IMG/VR virus record: IMGVR_UViG_3300046517_001108
Span: 1-26,267 of that record
Direction: 5' to 3' (one strand)
DNA length: 26,267 nucleotides
Source: a virus
Below, one piece after another: positions 1 to 6,981 of this stretch. The position numbers were made by a program, and so were the translations under genes. Within the stretch, counting starts at the first letter, position 1; each line of letters begins with the position of its first letter. The notes under the pieces were generated by a model, which had not been told where the DNA came from, searched no databases, and was given only the letters and a program-made list of their open reading frames with translations.

Positions 1-45
1 CGCCCGGCCGCCGCTTGACAAAGCAAACCTGAATGAGAGGTTGCC

Positions 46-558
46 ATGCCCAGACCGGATCCTATCTCAGTTGGTCAACGATTTGGCCGATTAATCGCAG
101 TCAAACGCGATAAATCAAACAAACATTCTCGCACAAAATGGATATGTGTTTGTGATTGCGGCAACAATGTATCGGTATTTAATTTCAATTTGAACAGGGA
201 TAACACGCGATCTTGCGGCTGTTTGCAGGTTGATCGGGCAATAGACGCACATCTTACGCACGGAGAAAGTCGGCGGCGAAATGGCGATGGGGACTCGCTA
301 GAATATAAAACTTGGTGCGCGATGTGGCAGCGGTGTCTAAATAATAATAACCCGGCCTATTATCGGTACGGCGGTCGCGGCATTACTATTTGCAAACGCT
401 GGCTGAAATTTGAGAACTTTCTAATGGACATGGGCCGCAAGCCAACACCACGACATAGCATTGATAGAATCAATAACGATAAGGGCTATTCACCAAATAA
501 CTGCCGATGGGCCACAGTGAAACAACAGGCTAATAATCGGCGCAAGCCTCCGAGCTAA
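46..558 (+). CDS. HNH-type endonuclease / DNA-binding protein, free-standing
   Basis: The 170-aa product has the layout of a phage family of small HNH-like nucleases. An N-terminal GQRFGRLIAV segment (residues 10-19) is followed by a cysteine cluster (C34, C36, C38 and C57, C59 in SCGC) that probably binds zinc. Next comes YYRYGGRGITICKRW (105-119), then the HNH-like core HSIDRINN (137-144) and NNCRWAT (151-157). Such proteins usually nick or cut DNA and often behave as homing or moron genes; that role is inferred here. The ATG at 46 follows GAGAGG at 35-40 with good spacing. It is the only convincing plus-strand gene, is visibly AT-richer than its neighbours, and its TAA overlaps the stop of the convergent gene. 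These points suggest recent acquisition. Family call is fairly sure; activity is not. Confidence 0.85.
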   Translation: MPRPDPISVGQRFGRLIAVKRDKSNKHSRTKWICVCDCGNNVSVFNFNLNRDNTRSCGCLQVDRAIDAHLTHGESRRRNGDGDSLEYKTWCAMWQRCLNNNNPAYYRYGGRGITICKRWLKFENFLMDMGRKPTPRHSIDRINNDKGYSPNNCRWATVKQQANNRRKPPS

Positions 559-782
559 TGACGATCCGCATTGTAAATCAGCTCCCTTATCTGATCCGGT
601 TTCTCGCGCACGCACAGCGCATTACTGCCAACACGAATGACCGAGCCGTGACCGTCCTGGCATTCGTGCGACTGGGTGCGGATGATAACCACCGCGCTAC
701 TTTCTACCCAGATCGGTTTGCCATCCAACGACGTCAGCAGGATAAGGGCGAGAGCAAGAAAAGCGGGAGGGGCAGCATGCAT
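555..782 (-). CDS. Small FlbD-like protein, last gene of the operon
   Basis: This 75-aa product starts with a hydrophobic stretch (about residues 5-17) and continues with LDGKPIWVESSAVVIIR, then GSVIRVGSNALCVREKP. The pattern of a DGKP strand, a V-I strand, a loop, a second strand and VRE-P-x-x-I resembles FlbD-like small beta proteins, which are common as uncharacterised phage ORFs. The resemblance is from memory and weak evidence of function. I chose ATG 782 because GGGAGG lies 8 nt upstream; ATG 803, just 5 nt after the previous stop, has no ribosome binding site. The hydrophobic start could be a membrane anchor, but it lacks the basic residues of a normal signal peptide. The TAG stop (555-557) overlaps the TAA of the convergent HNH gene within CTAA. 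Confidence 0.6.
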   Translation of the reverse strand: MHAAPPAFLALALILLTSLDGKPIWVESSAVVIIRTQSHECQDGHGSVIRVGSNALCVREKPDQIRELIYNADRH

Positions 783-808
783 CAGAAGCCCCTCCCTATC
801 CATATCAG

Positions 809-1150
809 CTATGGGCGCTTTGGTGTGGCACTTCCCGGCGGCGGGAAATATCCCCATCCATAATCCGGGGACCAGCCCCAACCGCCGTTTGCCGGTGGCG
901 GTTTTGGTTCTGTTGGCGTTGTCGGAATCGCTGGCGGCGGCTGCGGCAGCGGCAAGCCGGCGTCGATATAATCACCGATGTCACCCCATATCTCGAGCGG
1001 AGGACCTCCACCGGGACCACCCGGCATTGGGCCTCCACCGGGCTTGAGCCCCGTTATCCAAGCGAAGCCGCAAATAGTCGCCGGATAAGGCTTCACACTC
1101 TTGTCGCGCGGGTAGACTACGACTTGCATAGAAACTGGAACTTGCGCCAT
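809..1150 (-). CDS. Pro/Gly-rich small tail-region protein
   Basis: The product is 113 aa. Its first half (MAQVPVSMQVVVYPRDKSV and onward) looks like a short folded segment. The rest is low complexity and dominated by proline, glycine and tryptophan: a GGGP-PGGPGGGPP run near residues 37-50, then PQPPP, then GGWGWSPDYGWGYFPPP. I recognise no family. AGGAG six nt before ATG 1150 supports the start, and the gene follows the LamG-like fibre gene by 15 nt. It sits at the distal end of the tail module, so a role as a virion accessory, a fibre linker or a fibre-assembly protein is possible but only by position. Confidence 0.7.
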   Translation of the reverse strand: MAQVPVSMQVVVYPRDKSVKPYPATICGFAWITGLKPGGGPMPGGPGGGPPLEIWGDIGDYIDAGLPLPQPPPAIPTTPTEPKPPPANGGWGWSPDYGWGYFPPPGSATPKRP

Positions 1151-1165
1151 TTTGATCTCCTGTTG

Positions 1166-1906
1166 TTATGGGTTACTTGACGCGGCTGTTAGTGATCCGG
1201 TCAAGGTAGCGGCCCCGCCAGAACCTTGGTTCGTTGCAAAGGTAGTATTGTTGCCAAGAAACATAACCGGCGCGGCGGGAAAATTAACCGGATCGACAGG
1301 GTTGCCGAGCGCATCGATGAATTTTCTGCGATCCGTTGTGGAAATAGTAGTACCGGTTAACAGAGATATTCCAGGCGCCAGCCATATATCGGCAAAGTCG
1401 CAAATAATCCCGGCACCAGCTCCATCCGCACCGAAAACCAACGATTTGCCGTTTACTACAAGATTGAACGATGCATCCCCATCGTTGGTGGTGGTCGGGG
1501 TTTGCAATACATCATCGAGATACAAAACCAATAATTTGCTTCCGGCGGATAGATTGGTTTGCACCGTACCGAGCAGGTGATGCCAGCCGGATGCCAACGT
1601 GGCAAACCTCTTTTCAAAAAATGGTGGTGTCGGTCCAAAATCAAATACCAATGTCAGGACATTGCTGACCCAGAACGTTGGCTGAAATGCATTGGCTGCA
1701 TCGTGCGTTACATAAAAATCGCTGTTGTTTATCGAGACCGTCAGATCCTTGGTCCAAAAACTGAACGAATAAAACGCGTTGTCGGTCGCCGCCAGCGAGG
1801 GAATGGTCAGCCAGGCGCTACCATTGAAATGTACTCCCGCGCCAACATAGCCGGCCGGTGCTGCGGCAGATTGCGCTGGATCCTGTGCCGTTATGCCGGG
1901 GATCAT
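1166..1906 (-). CDS. LamG/concanavalin-like tail fibre or receptor-binding protein
   Basis: The 246-aa product has the strand pattern of a LamG/concanavalin A-like jelly roll: HFNGSAWLTIPSL (26-38), YSFSFWTK (46-53), WHHLLGTVQ (108-116), LLVLYLDD (125-132) and a later FADIWLAPG segment. Such domains bind sugars and are frequent in phage tail fibres and other virion surface proteins. Its place among the last tail genes fits receptor binding. It starts with ATGA overlapping the stop of the 565-aa protein, so the two are probably translationally coupled. The C-terminus is Gly/Thr/Ala-rich. The fold call is from pattern only. A second LamG-like protein is encoded at 14922-15812. Confidence 0.75.
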   Translation of the reverse strand: MIPGITAQDPAQSAAAPAGYVGAGVHFNGSAWLTIPSLAATDNAFYSFSFWTKDLTVSINNSDFYVTHDAANAFQPTFWVSNVLTLVFDFGPTPPFFEKRFATLASGWHHLLGTVQTNLSAGSKLLVLYLDDVLQTPTTTNDGDASFNLVVNGKSLVFGADGAGAGIICDFADIWLAPGISLLTGTTISTTDRRKFIDALGNPVDPVNFPAAPVMFLGNNTTFATNQGSGGAATLTGSLTAASSNP

Positions 1907-3600
1907 GGCGGCGGTATCCCGAATTTTATATCCGGCGGATCGTTCTCAAGCTCGCCGCCTGTTGTGCCTAACCAAATCGAGTAATGATAGCGTCTATAGT
2001 CCTGGCCACCCGAAGTCACAAACCCTGGTCGTTTCGGCCACGGAATTGTTCTCGTCTTGTTGGGTTCATCGTCCGGCACCGTGAACGACTCCAGACGAAT
2101 CTCATAAGTCCCGTTGCCAAGCACCGGCACAATGTTGCCGCCCTCGTTGTATGCCAGTACTGCGCTGCAATTGACCGAGGTATTCGGCAAGTCCAGGGTT
2201 TCGGCCAGAGATCCGGTATCTGTTGGATCGATACCCTTTTTCCTTAGCGGGAATTCCTCGTCGGCAAGATAGGGCTCGACCAGTCCGCTGGAAAATACAT
2301 AGACATGAAACCGGAATCCTCCGATATCAGTGACAGCGGTTTGCTGCGTATAGGAGCCGGTCGTCGCCACCGTATAGGTTCCATAATTTATTATTGCCGG
2401 CGTTTGCGCTATCGCATTGGCGACCGTGAACATTATTTTCGTCGTGTTGGCCTGCTCTGATGTAGGCAGTTCTGAACTATCCGGGGTCGGTGCCGCCCTA
2501 AACAGAAAGGTTCTTTGATAGCCAATAATCGGAACAGAGGCGGAATCATCGTAATACTGGATCAACGGCATATGCGGCGGCGGAATCGACATGTCCGGGC
2601 AACCGGCCGGTTGATATAAATTAACACCGGCGGCCGCAATTGGCGGCGACTCGCAGGGACCGAAGATGTGGATGGCTTCTGTCAGTCCTTGCGGTCCCGG
2701 TCCGGCCGTCGTTGCTTCGTCCTCGAGCAGGCCGGATTGAAAAACCAGAGTGGCGCCCTGTGAATTGTCTTCATCGAAGGTGATGGTATTGTTGCCATTG
2801 GTGGAATGCAAAATGGAAGCAATGCCCGGCACGAATGTATCGACTAAACCAAGCAACTGGCTGCGTATCCAGACTTCATTTGCCGACTGTTCCTGATAGT
2901 CGTGCCAAGTCCATTGCACCAAGACGTAGGCGCCACTGGAATAATTGACAATGTTCTGAAATGGATCGAGCCGTACCGGGTTTGCTTCAGTGCCTTCGGC
3001 ATCGCCACCGATAGTCAAGTCTGGATCGTTGTCGCTGGCTTGCCCGGAAAGATCATCCTCCTGAAATTGTGCGTTGGTGGGATTGACCAGCGTATAGCGC
3101 GTTTCCTGGCCGCGGTCAGGAGCATCGATCACCGCCACTTCGTCGATCAATTCACTGTCTATCCAGACGGCGTTGTCGTCCGGGTTGCTCGGGTCCTGGA
3201 AATATCTGTAGATGTGCGTCCGCGTATGGTTGGAAAAATGCGGCGGCAACAGATCGTTGCCGGTCCTATTGTCGAGCGTGAGCTGCGTTTCTTGCCCCCG
3301 ATCGATGGCATCAAGTGCCTTCCAGGTATCGACGCGCTCGACGAATAGCCCTTCGCCGGTATCAGCACGCGGCGGATCGTCGGTCGGCACCCCGTTCTCG
3401 TCCACCGGAACCGCATGCACCTGATCGACATGCGCCAGCCGCGTCGAATTCTCGGTATTGTCGAGCGCGTGCTGTGTCTCCTGGTATCGGTCGAGCGGAT
3501 CGATGAACGATATATTGGTAATAACCGGGACTTTAACCCTGTCGCCGCTCGGCAATAGGATTGTCTTGCGCGCGGTCGTGCGGGAAAATTCCGCCGGCAT
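1903..3600 (-). CDS. Large tail-region structural protein with triplicated DR-QET motif
   Basis: This 565-aa product has no family I recognise. Its N-terminal third holds three copies of a motif, DRYQETQ (37-43), DRGQETQ (100-106) and DRGQETR (162-168), each preceded by a short hydrophobic strand and followed by T/A-L-x-N. The copies lie about 62-63 residues apart, so this part is probably three tandem copies of a small beta domain. The remainder is acidic, rich in Thr/Ser/Asn and strand-like, with no transmembrane segment, as in fibre or baseplate proteins. Its start overlaps the stop of the fibre-like gene upstream by 1 nt (TGATG), and its stop overlaps the LamG gene start by 4 nt. A tail tip or fibre role is inferred from position. 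Confidence 0.8.
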   Translation of the reverse strand: MPAEFSRTTARKTILLPSGDRVKVPVITNISFIDPLDRYQETQHALDNTENSTRLAHVDQVHAVPVDENGVPTDDPPRADTGEGLFVERVDTWKALDAIDRGQETQLTLDNRTGNDLLPPHFSNHTRTHIYRYFQDPSNPDDNAVWIDSELIDEVAVIDAPDRGQETRYTLVNPTNAQFQEDDLSGQASDNDPDLTIGGDAEGTEANPVRLDPFQNIVNYSSGAYVLVQWTWHDYQEQSANEVWIRSQLLGLVDTFVPGIASILHSTNGNNTITFDEDNSQGATLVFQSGLLEDEATTAGPGPQGLTEAIHIFGPCESPPIAAAGVNLYQPAGCPDMSIPPPHMPLIQYYDDSASVPIIGYQRTFLFRAAPTPDSSELPTSEQANTTKIMFTVANAIAQTPAIINYGTYTVATTGSYTQQTAVTDIGGFRFHVYVFSSGLVEPYLADEEFPLRKKGIDPTDTGSLAETLDLPNTSVNCSAVLAYNEGGNIVPVLGNGTYEIRLESFTVPDDEPNKTRTIPWPKRPGFVTSGGQDYRRYHYSIWLGTTGGELENDPPDIKFGIPPP

Positions 3601-4334
3601 CAGGTTGTCTCTGGCGCCAGCAACCCAATGATATCCCAGACCTTGCTATCGCCAACCTGCTTCAGTGTAAGCGTACCGCCCATGGCTGCCGTGGTAAACT
3701 GGAAACCCCTGACCGGATTGATGGCGCCCGGTGTCGGTGCCTCGACGGTCAGCCCGCCAATGCCCGCGGTGATACCGATGTCGCACTCGTCGCGCAAATG
3801 CAGCTCGGTCCAGGGCGGATAATCCACTGCCGGATCGATGCTGACGATGCAGCCTGTGGAACTGGTGAACCGCATGTAGGTATTGGCATCAATGGCGGTG
3901 GTCGTATAAGTCGCATCGCTGATGGTCTGCCCCCACACCGGCTCCTTGGGCAGGATCAGCGCATAGAAGTTATGGCCAAGGCCATCGTTGTCGGCGGCAT
4001 CGAATGATGTATGCGAGGTATGCGCGAAGATGACCAGATAGAGCGAACCGAAATAGGAAACCACGTCGTTGACCGCATAGACGGTCGAGGCCTGCCATTC
4101 GCCTTTTGGTATCCATGTGCCTAACGTCGCTGGCGGTATCGTCACCGTCTCCAGCGTAGAATCGCTCATATGGAATGTGATAATATTGCCGCTGATCGTT
4201 ATGTCATCGATGCCGCGCCCGGCGGTGATGTTGTCTTCGACCGCAGCGATCAGATCGTTCAAATAAGTGAAATTTCCATCCGCCTCGTTCGGCGTCAGGT
4301 TCGATCCCTTTACGCTGCGCAGGATGAGCGGCAT
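3600..4334 (-). CDS. Tail fibre-like protein with carbohydrate-binding (CBM5/12-like) module
   Basis: The 244-aa product opens with SVKGSNLTPNEADGNFTYLND (residues 7-27), a motif typical of the N-terminus of phage fibre-like proteins. A CBM5/12-like segment follows at about 74-107: tryptophans in WIPKGEW, then YAVNDVVSYFGSLYL and HTS. This resembles chitin/sugar-binding modules. A beta-rich C-terminal half ends in a strand containing KQVGDSKVWDIIGL, as in trimeric fibre tips. It probably contributes to host adsorption. ATG 4334 has AAGGA upstream. The gene is coupled by TGATG to the downstream 565-aa protein. Motif recognition is good; receptor and oligomeric state are unknown. Confidence 0.8.
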   Translation of the reverse strand: MPLILRSVKGSNLTPNEADGNFTYLNDLIAAVEDNITAGRGIDDITISGNIITFHMSDSTLETVTIPPATLGTWIPKGEWQASTVYAVNDVVSYFGSLYLVIFAHTSHTSFDAADNDGLGHNFYALILPKEPVWGQTISDATYTTTAIDANTYMRFTSSTGCIVSIDPAVDYPPWTELHLRDECDIGITAGIGGLTVEAPTPGAINPVRGFQFTTAAMGGTLTLKQVGDSKVWDIIGLLAPETT

Positions 4335-4343
4335 TGCTATTCC

Positions 4344-4652
4344 TTATAACGGTGGGTTGCCCTGTTGTGGGTTTGGATTGCCGCCCAGGATATTACCGGG
4401 ATCGCTAGAGCTGGCTCCTGCCTTCTTCTTCTCTTTCGGCTTCTTGATATAATAATAGGTAATGGTCAGGCTGAAGCTGCCGGAAAATGTTTTTACCTGA
4501 CCATCCTTGCCGGGGTTGATGATCGTGTTCTTTGCCGCATCGGCGGTGGTCGATGTCGCGGTTGACGTTCCAAGACTGCCGAGCAATGGCGATCGCGGCG
4601 GGCCGATTTCGCTGGTCTGGAATGGACGGACGATACCTTCTAGGCCCGACAC
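4344..4652 (-). CDS. Small tail-region protein, unknown
   Basis: The 102-aa product begins at GTG 4652, with GAGGA a few nt upstream, and lies between the large tail hub gene and the fibre gene with 9-nt gaps on either side. The N-terminus (GIVRPFQTSEIGPPRS) is followed by a Thr/Ser/Ala-rich region, one strand-like segment (FSGSFSLTITYYYIKK), a lysine cluster KKPKEKKK and a Gly/Asn/Pro-rich disordered tail. No family is recognised. A small tail accessory or assembly factor is plausible from position alone. Confidence 0.65.
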   Translation of the reverse strand: MSGLEGIVRPFQTSEIGPPRSPLLGSLGTSTATSTTADAAKNTIINPGKDGQVKTFSGSFSLTITYYYIKKPKEKKKAGASSSDPGNILGGNPNPQQGNPPL

Positions 4653-4661
4653 TCTATTTCC

Positions 4662-6620
4662 TCATGCTGTTATTGGATCGGCTTCAAGGTCGATCTGCTT
4701 CGGTATTTTCAACATGCTGACGTTCGCCGTGTAAGGCGTGTTGAATACGTTGTCGGTGGTCGGCAGCAATTCCAGGTAATAGGACTGACTGGCGAATGTC
4801 TGGAAATATTTCGTAACGGATGTGTAGATGAACGGCTCGCGCCGCCCCGGTGGGTCTTCGCCGACCTGTACCGGGTCGGTCAACGTAGTATCGATCCTTT
4901 CGGCGACAACCACCTGATCCTTGGTGAGCGGATAGATCAGCCCGCCCGGCGTCACCGAAGGCAATTCATAGGCCACCGTCCCGCCACCAAGCGTGGTGGT
5001 GGCGCCGTCCATGACTTGCCAGCCGGTCTCGACCCATCCCGCCGCAACCCATGTCTCTGTCCCGGTTGCCGCCGTTACCGTCCCGTCGCGGCCGATCGCA
5101 CAGCCGATGGTCACGTTGCCGGTCTGCATCCCCGCAGGACCGTCGCCGCTGATCTCATAGGCGATGATCTTGCCGGTTGCCGAGCCGCCGCCGATGCGGT
5201 CATCGAACAGCGTTGCATTCTTGCGGCAAGACAATTCCAAAGCCGCGTCGAATGGAACGTCCCAGGACAGATTCACCGCGCGCGCTCGATAGCGGAGATG
5301 CGCACAGGCCACCGAGATCATGTATTCCAGCGACCAGCGTCCGCGATCAGTCTCGAAATAGACGTAACGGCTGGTGTCCGTTTGCGGCGCCACGCCGTCG
5401 ATCGGGATACCGACATCGGCGCCGTTCAACGGGATCTGCTCTACCACGTCGGCCGGATCCGGCAATGTCACGATCGGCTGCAAGTCGGCGGCAATGGTGA
5501 AAAGAACGGTTTCCTCGCGCTTGTTGTTGGCGTTGTAGTCGAGCACCAGCTTGGTATTGACCAGCCAACCGGCGACCAGCGTCTGGTGATATTCGACGTG
5601 CAGCGGGATCGCCGCTTTTTCTCCGCTGTCGCTATCAATGGCGGCATAAGGATCGAACGGTTGCCCGGCGCTGTCGTAGGAAATAACGCTTTGCGCCGGA
5701 ATAACGCCTGCCTGGCGTTGCAGGCCGGAGGTAAAAACAAAGCCACCAACCGGGAATGTGGTCCACGATTGGTGCATGGACATGGTATCGCCAACCGCGT
5801 GTTCCTTGGCGCGGTTCTCATAGCTTAAATTATGGCTGGTGGCCGACTGCCCGCCAATGTTGAGCACGTCGATGGCAAAGCCTTCGCGCACGCTCCATCC
5901 ACCGGATAGCTGCTGTCCGGTTCTCGGCCATGAGGAAACAATCGAGCCTCCGGTCCATGTATCGAATGACCTGGTGCCGAAGTCTATGGTCCCGGTCGCC
6001 GCCTGCGCCCAATTGATGTCACCGGTAACCTGCACCGAGGTGAGCGGTGGCTTGCCGAAACTTTGTTGCACGCTGGCATAGGGAACCGCGTCAGGGGCAA
6101 ATACCAACACGCCATCCTCGCCCTGCAACACGTCGCTGATGCTGACGACAAGATCAGTGCGGCCGATGTGCCACAACGCACTGTAGCCTTCGAGCACGGT
6201 GTCAGGATCGGAGCGCTTTTGCTCGTCGATGAATATCGGATCGTAATATGGCCTGATCTTGAGGCTTTCCGCCAATGCCGCCTTCTGCGCATTGAAGTCC
6301 AGCGGCTTGGCGACGAATTCCAGCGTCACCACCTCGGCAAACATGTTCGACGGCGAGCCGACCAGCCGGCCAAAGAACAAGGGAACCACGCCGCCGGTGC
6401 CGGCACTGTCCCAGGAAAACCACGCCCACACGTTGCGGCCGGGATTGAGCAGACCGATGCGCGGGTTGCGCACATCGAGACTCAGCGTGGCGAAGTCGCC
6501 CTCCACCTGCGCGATACGAAAGCGGATGATTTCCTCATCCTCGACGTGATGCTCGGCACCAAACGTGGTCTCGGTTTCGGCCACCCAGGCGAAATAATAC
6601 GGGCCAGCCGCCGCCGTCAT
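4662..6620 (-). CDS. Large tail tip / hub (Tal-like) protein
   Basis: The 652-aa product is the largest tail protein downstream of the tape measure and its 119-aa neighbour, where siphophages encode the hub that closes the tube. The N-terminus has the layout of a hub first domain: strands around FRIAQVEGDFATLSLDV, then NPRIGLLNPGRNVWAWFSW and PLFFGRLVG (roughly residues 30-87), which matches the 'expansion around NP, then lF-G-v' pattern of gp27/Tal-like hubs. The rest is mixed beta sequence with repeated aromatic motifs and no clear enzymatic domain. It follows the 119-aa gene after a single base. I am confident it is a tail structural protein, less so of the exact hub assignment. Confidence 0.75.
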   Translation of the reverse strand: MTAAAGPYYFAWVAETETTFGAEHHVEDEEIIRFRIAQVEGDFATLSLDVRNPRIGLLNPGRNVWAWFSWDSAGTGGVVPLFFGRLVGSPSNMFAEVVTLEFVAKPLDFNAQKAALAESLKIRPYYDPIFIDEQKRSDPDTVLEGYSALWHIGRTDLVVSISDVLQGEDGVLVFAPDAVPYASVQQSFGKPPLTSVQVTGDINWAQAATGTIDFGTRSFDTWTGGSIVSSWPRTGQQLSGGWSVREGFAIDVLNIGGQSATSHNLSYENRAKEHAVGDTMSMHQSWTTFPVGGFVFTSGLQRQAGVIPAQSVISYDSAGQPFDPYAAIDSDSGEKAAIPLHVEYHQTLVAGWLVNTKLVLDYNANNKREETVLFTIAADLQPIVTLPDPADVVEQIPLNGADVGIPIDGVAPQTDTSRYVYFETDRGRWSLEYMISVACAHLRYRARAVNLSWDVPFDAALELSCRKNATLFDDRIGGGSATGKIIAYEISGDGPAGMQTGNVTIGCAIGRDGTVTAATGTETWVAAGWVETGWQVMDGATTTLGGGTVAYELPSVTPGGLIYPLTKDQVVVAERIDTTLTDPVQVGEDPPGRREPFIYTSVTKYFQTFASQSYYLELLPTTDNVFNTPYTANVSMLKIPKQIDLEADPITA

Positions 6621-6621
6621 T

Positions 6622-6981
6622 TCAGATTTCCAGAAAGTTTATAGACCAGCTCGTCAGTGCATCCCATTCCGCCCTGCTGGTAGTCCAGCTATCGACCATC
6701 ATGCTAAGCGTGACCGTGCCGATGCCGGAACCTTCGATGAAGGTCAGGCTGACGATCTGCCCTTGCCAGATATCGGTCAGCGTCGGCACATCCTGGTCCT
6801 CGCAGGTGAGCGTTGCCTTGTATTTGCGAAACTGCGGCGCCGTCAGGTCGAGCAATGCCCCGTTGATCGAGCGCTGCAAACCATCGCTGGCGCTGATCAA
6901 CTCGAGGTCGAGCGTCAGCCCGCGGATGGCATAGTCGGGGATGGTTATGCCGGTGATGGCGAGCAGTGTGCTGTCGGACAT
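6622..6981 (-). CDS. Tail protein immediately downstream of tape measure
   Basis: The product is 119 aa. Strand-rich segments GLTLDLELIS, QRSINGALLDLTAPQFRKY and GQIVSLTF resemble small phage tail proteins encoded between the tape measure and the tail hub. The position fits a distal tail or hub-adapter protein, but it is much shorter than most Dit proteins. TAATG overlaps the tape-measure stop and its own start by 1 nt, so translation is coupled. A specific name is not justified by sequence alone. Confidence 0.75.
   Translation of the reverse strand: MSDSTLLAITGITIPDYAIRGLTLDLELISASDGLQRSINGALLDLTAPQFRKYKATLTCEDQDVPTLTDIWQGQIVSLTFIEGSGIGTVTLSMMVDSWTTSRAEWDALTSWSINFLEI

Noticed and set aside
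15-20. TTGACA as a -35 box for the HNH gene
   Set aside because: No acceptable -10 box at 16-18 nt spacing; that position falls in the ribosome binding site region. Upstream sequence is cut by the window edge.
5016-5828. 270-aa plus-strand reading frame opposite the tail hub gene
   Set aside because: It is rich in Arg, His and Ala with no domain pattern, runs antisense to a well-supported gene and has no ribosome binding site; GC-rich shadow frame.
6063-6644. 193-aa plus-strand reading frame opposite the hub N-terminus
   Set aside because: No family features and antisense to a gene coupled with its neighbours on both sides.
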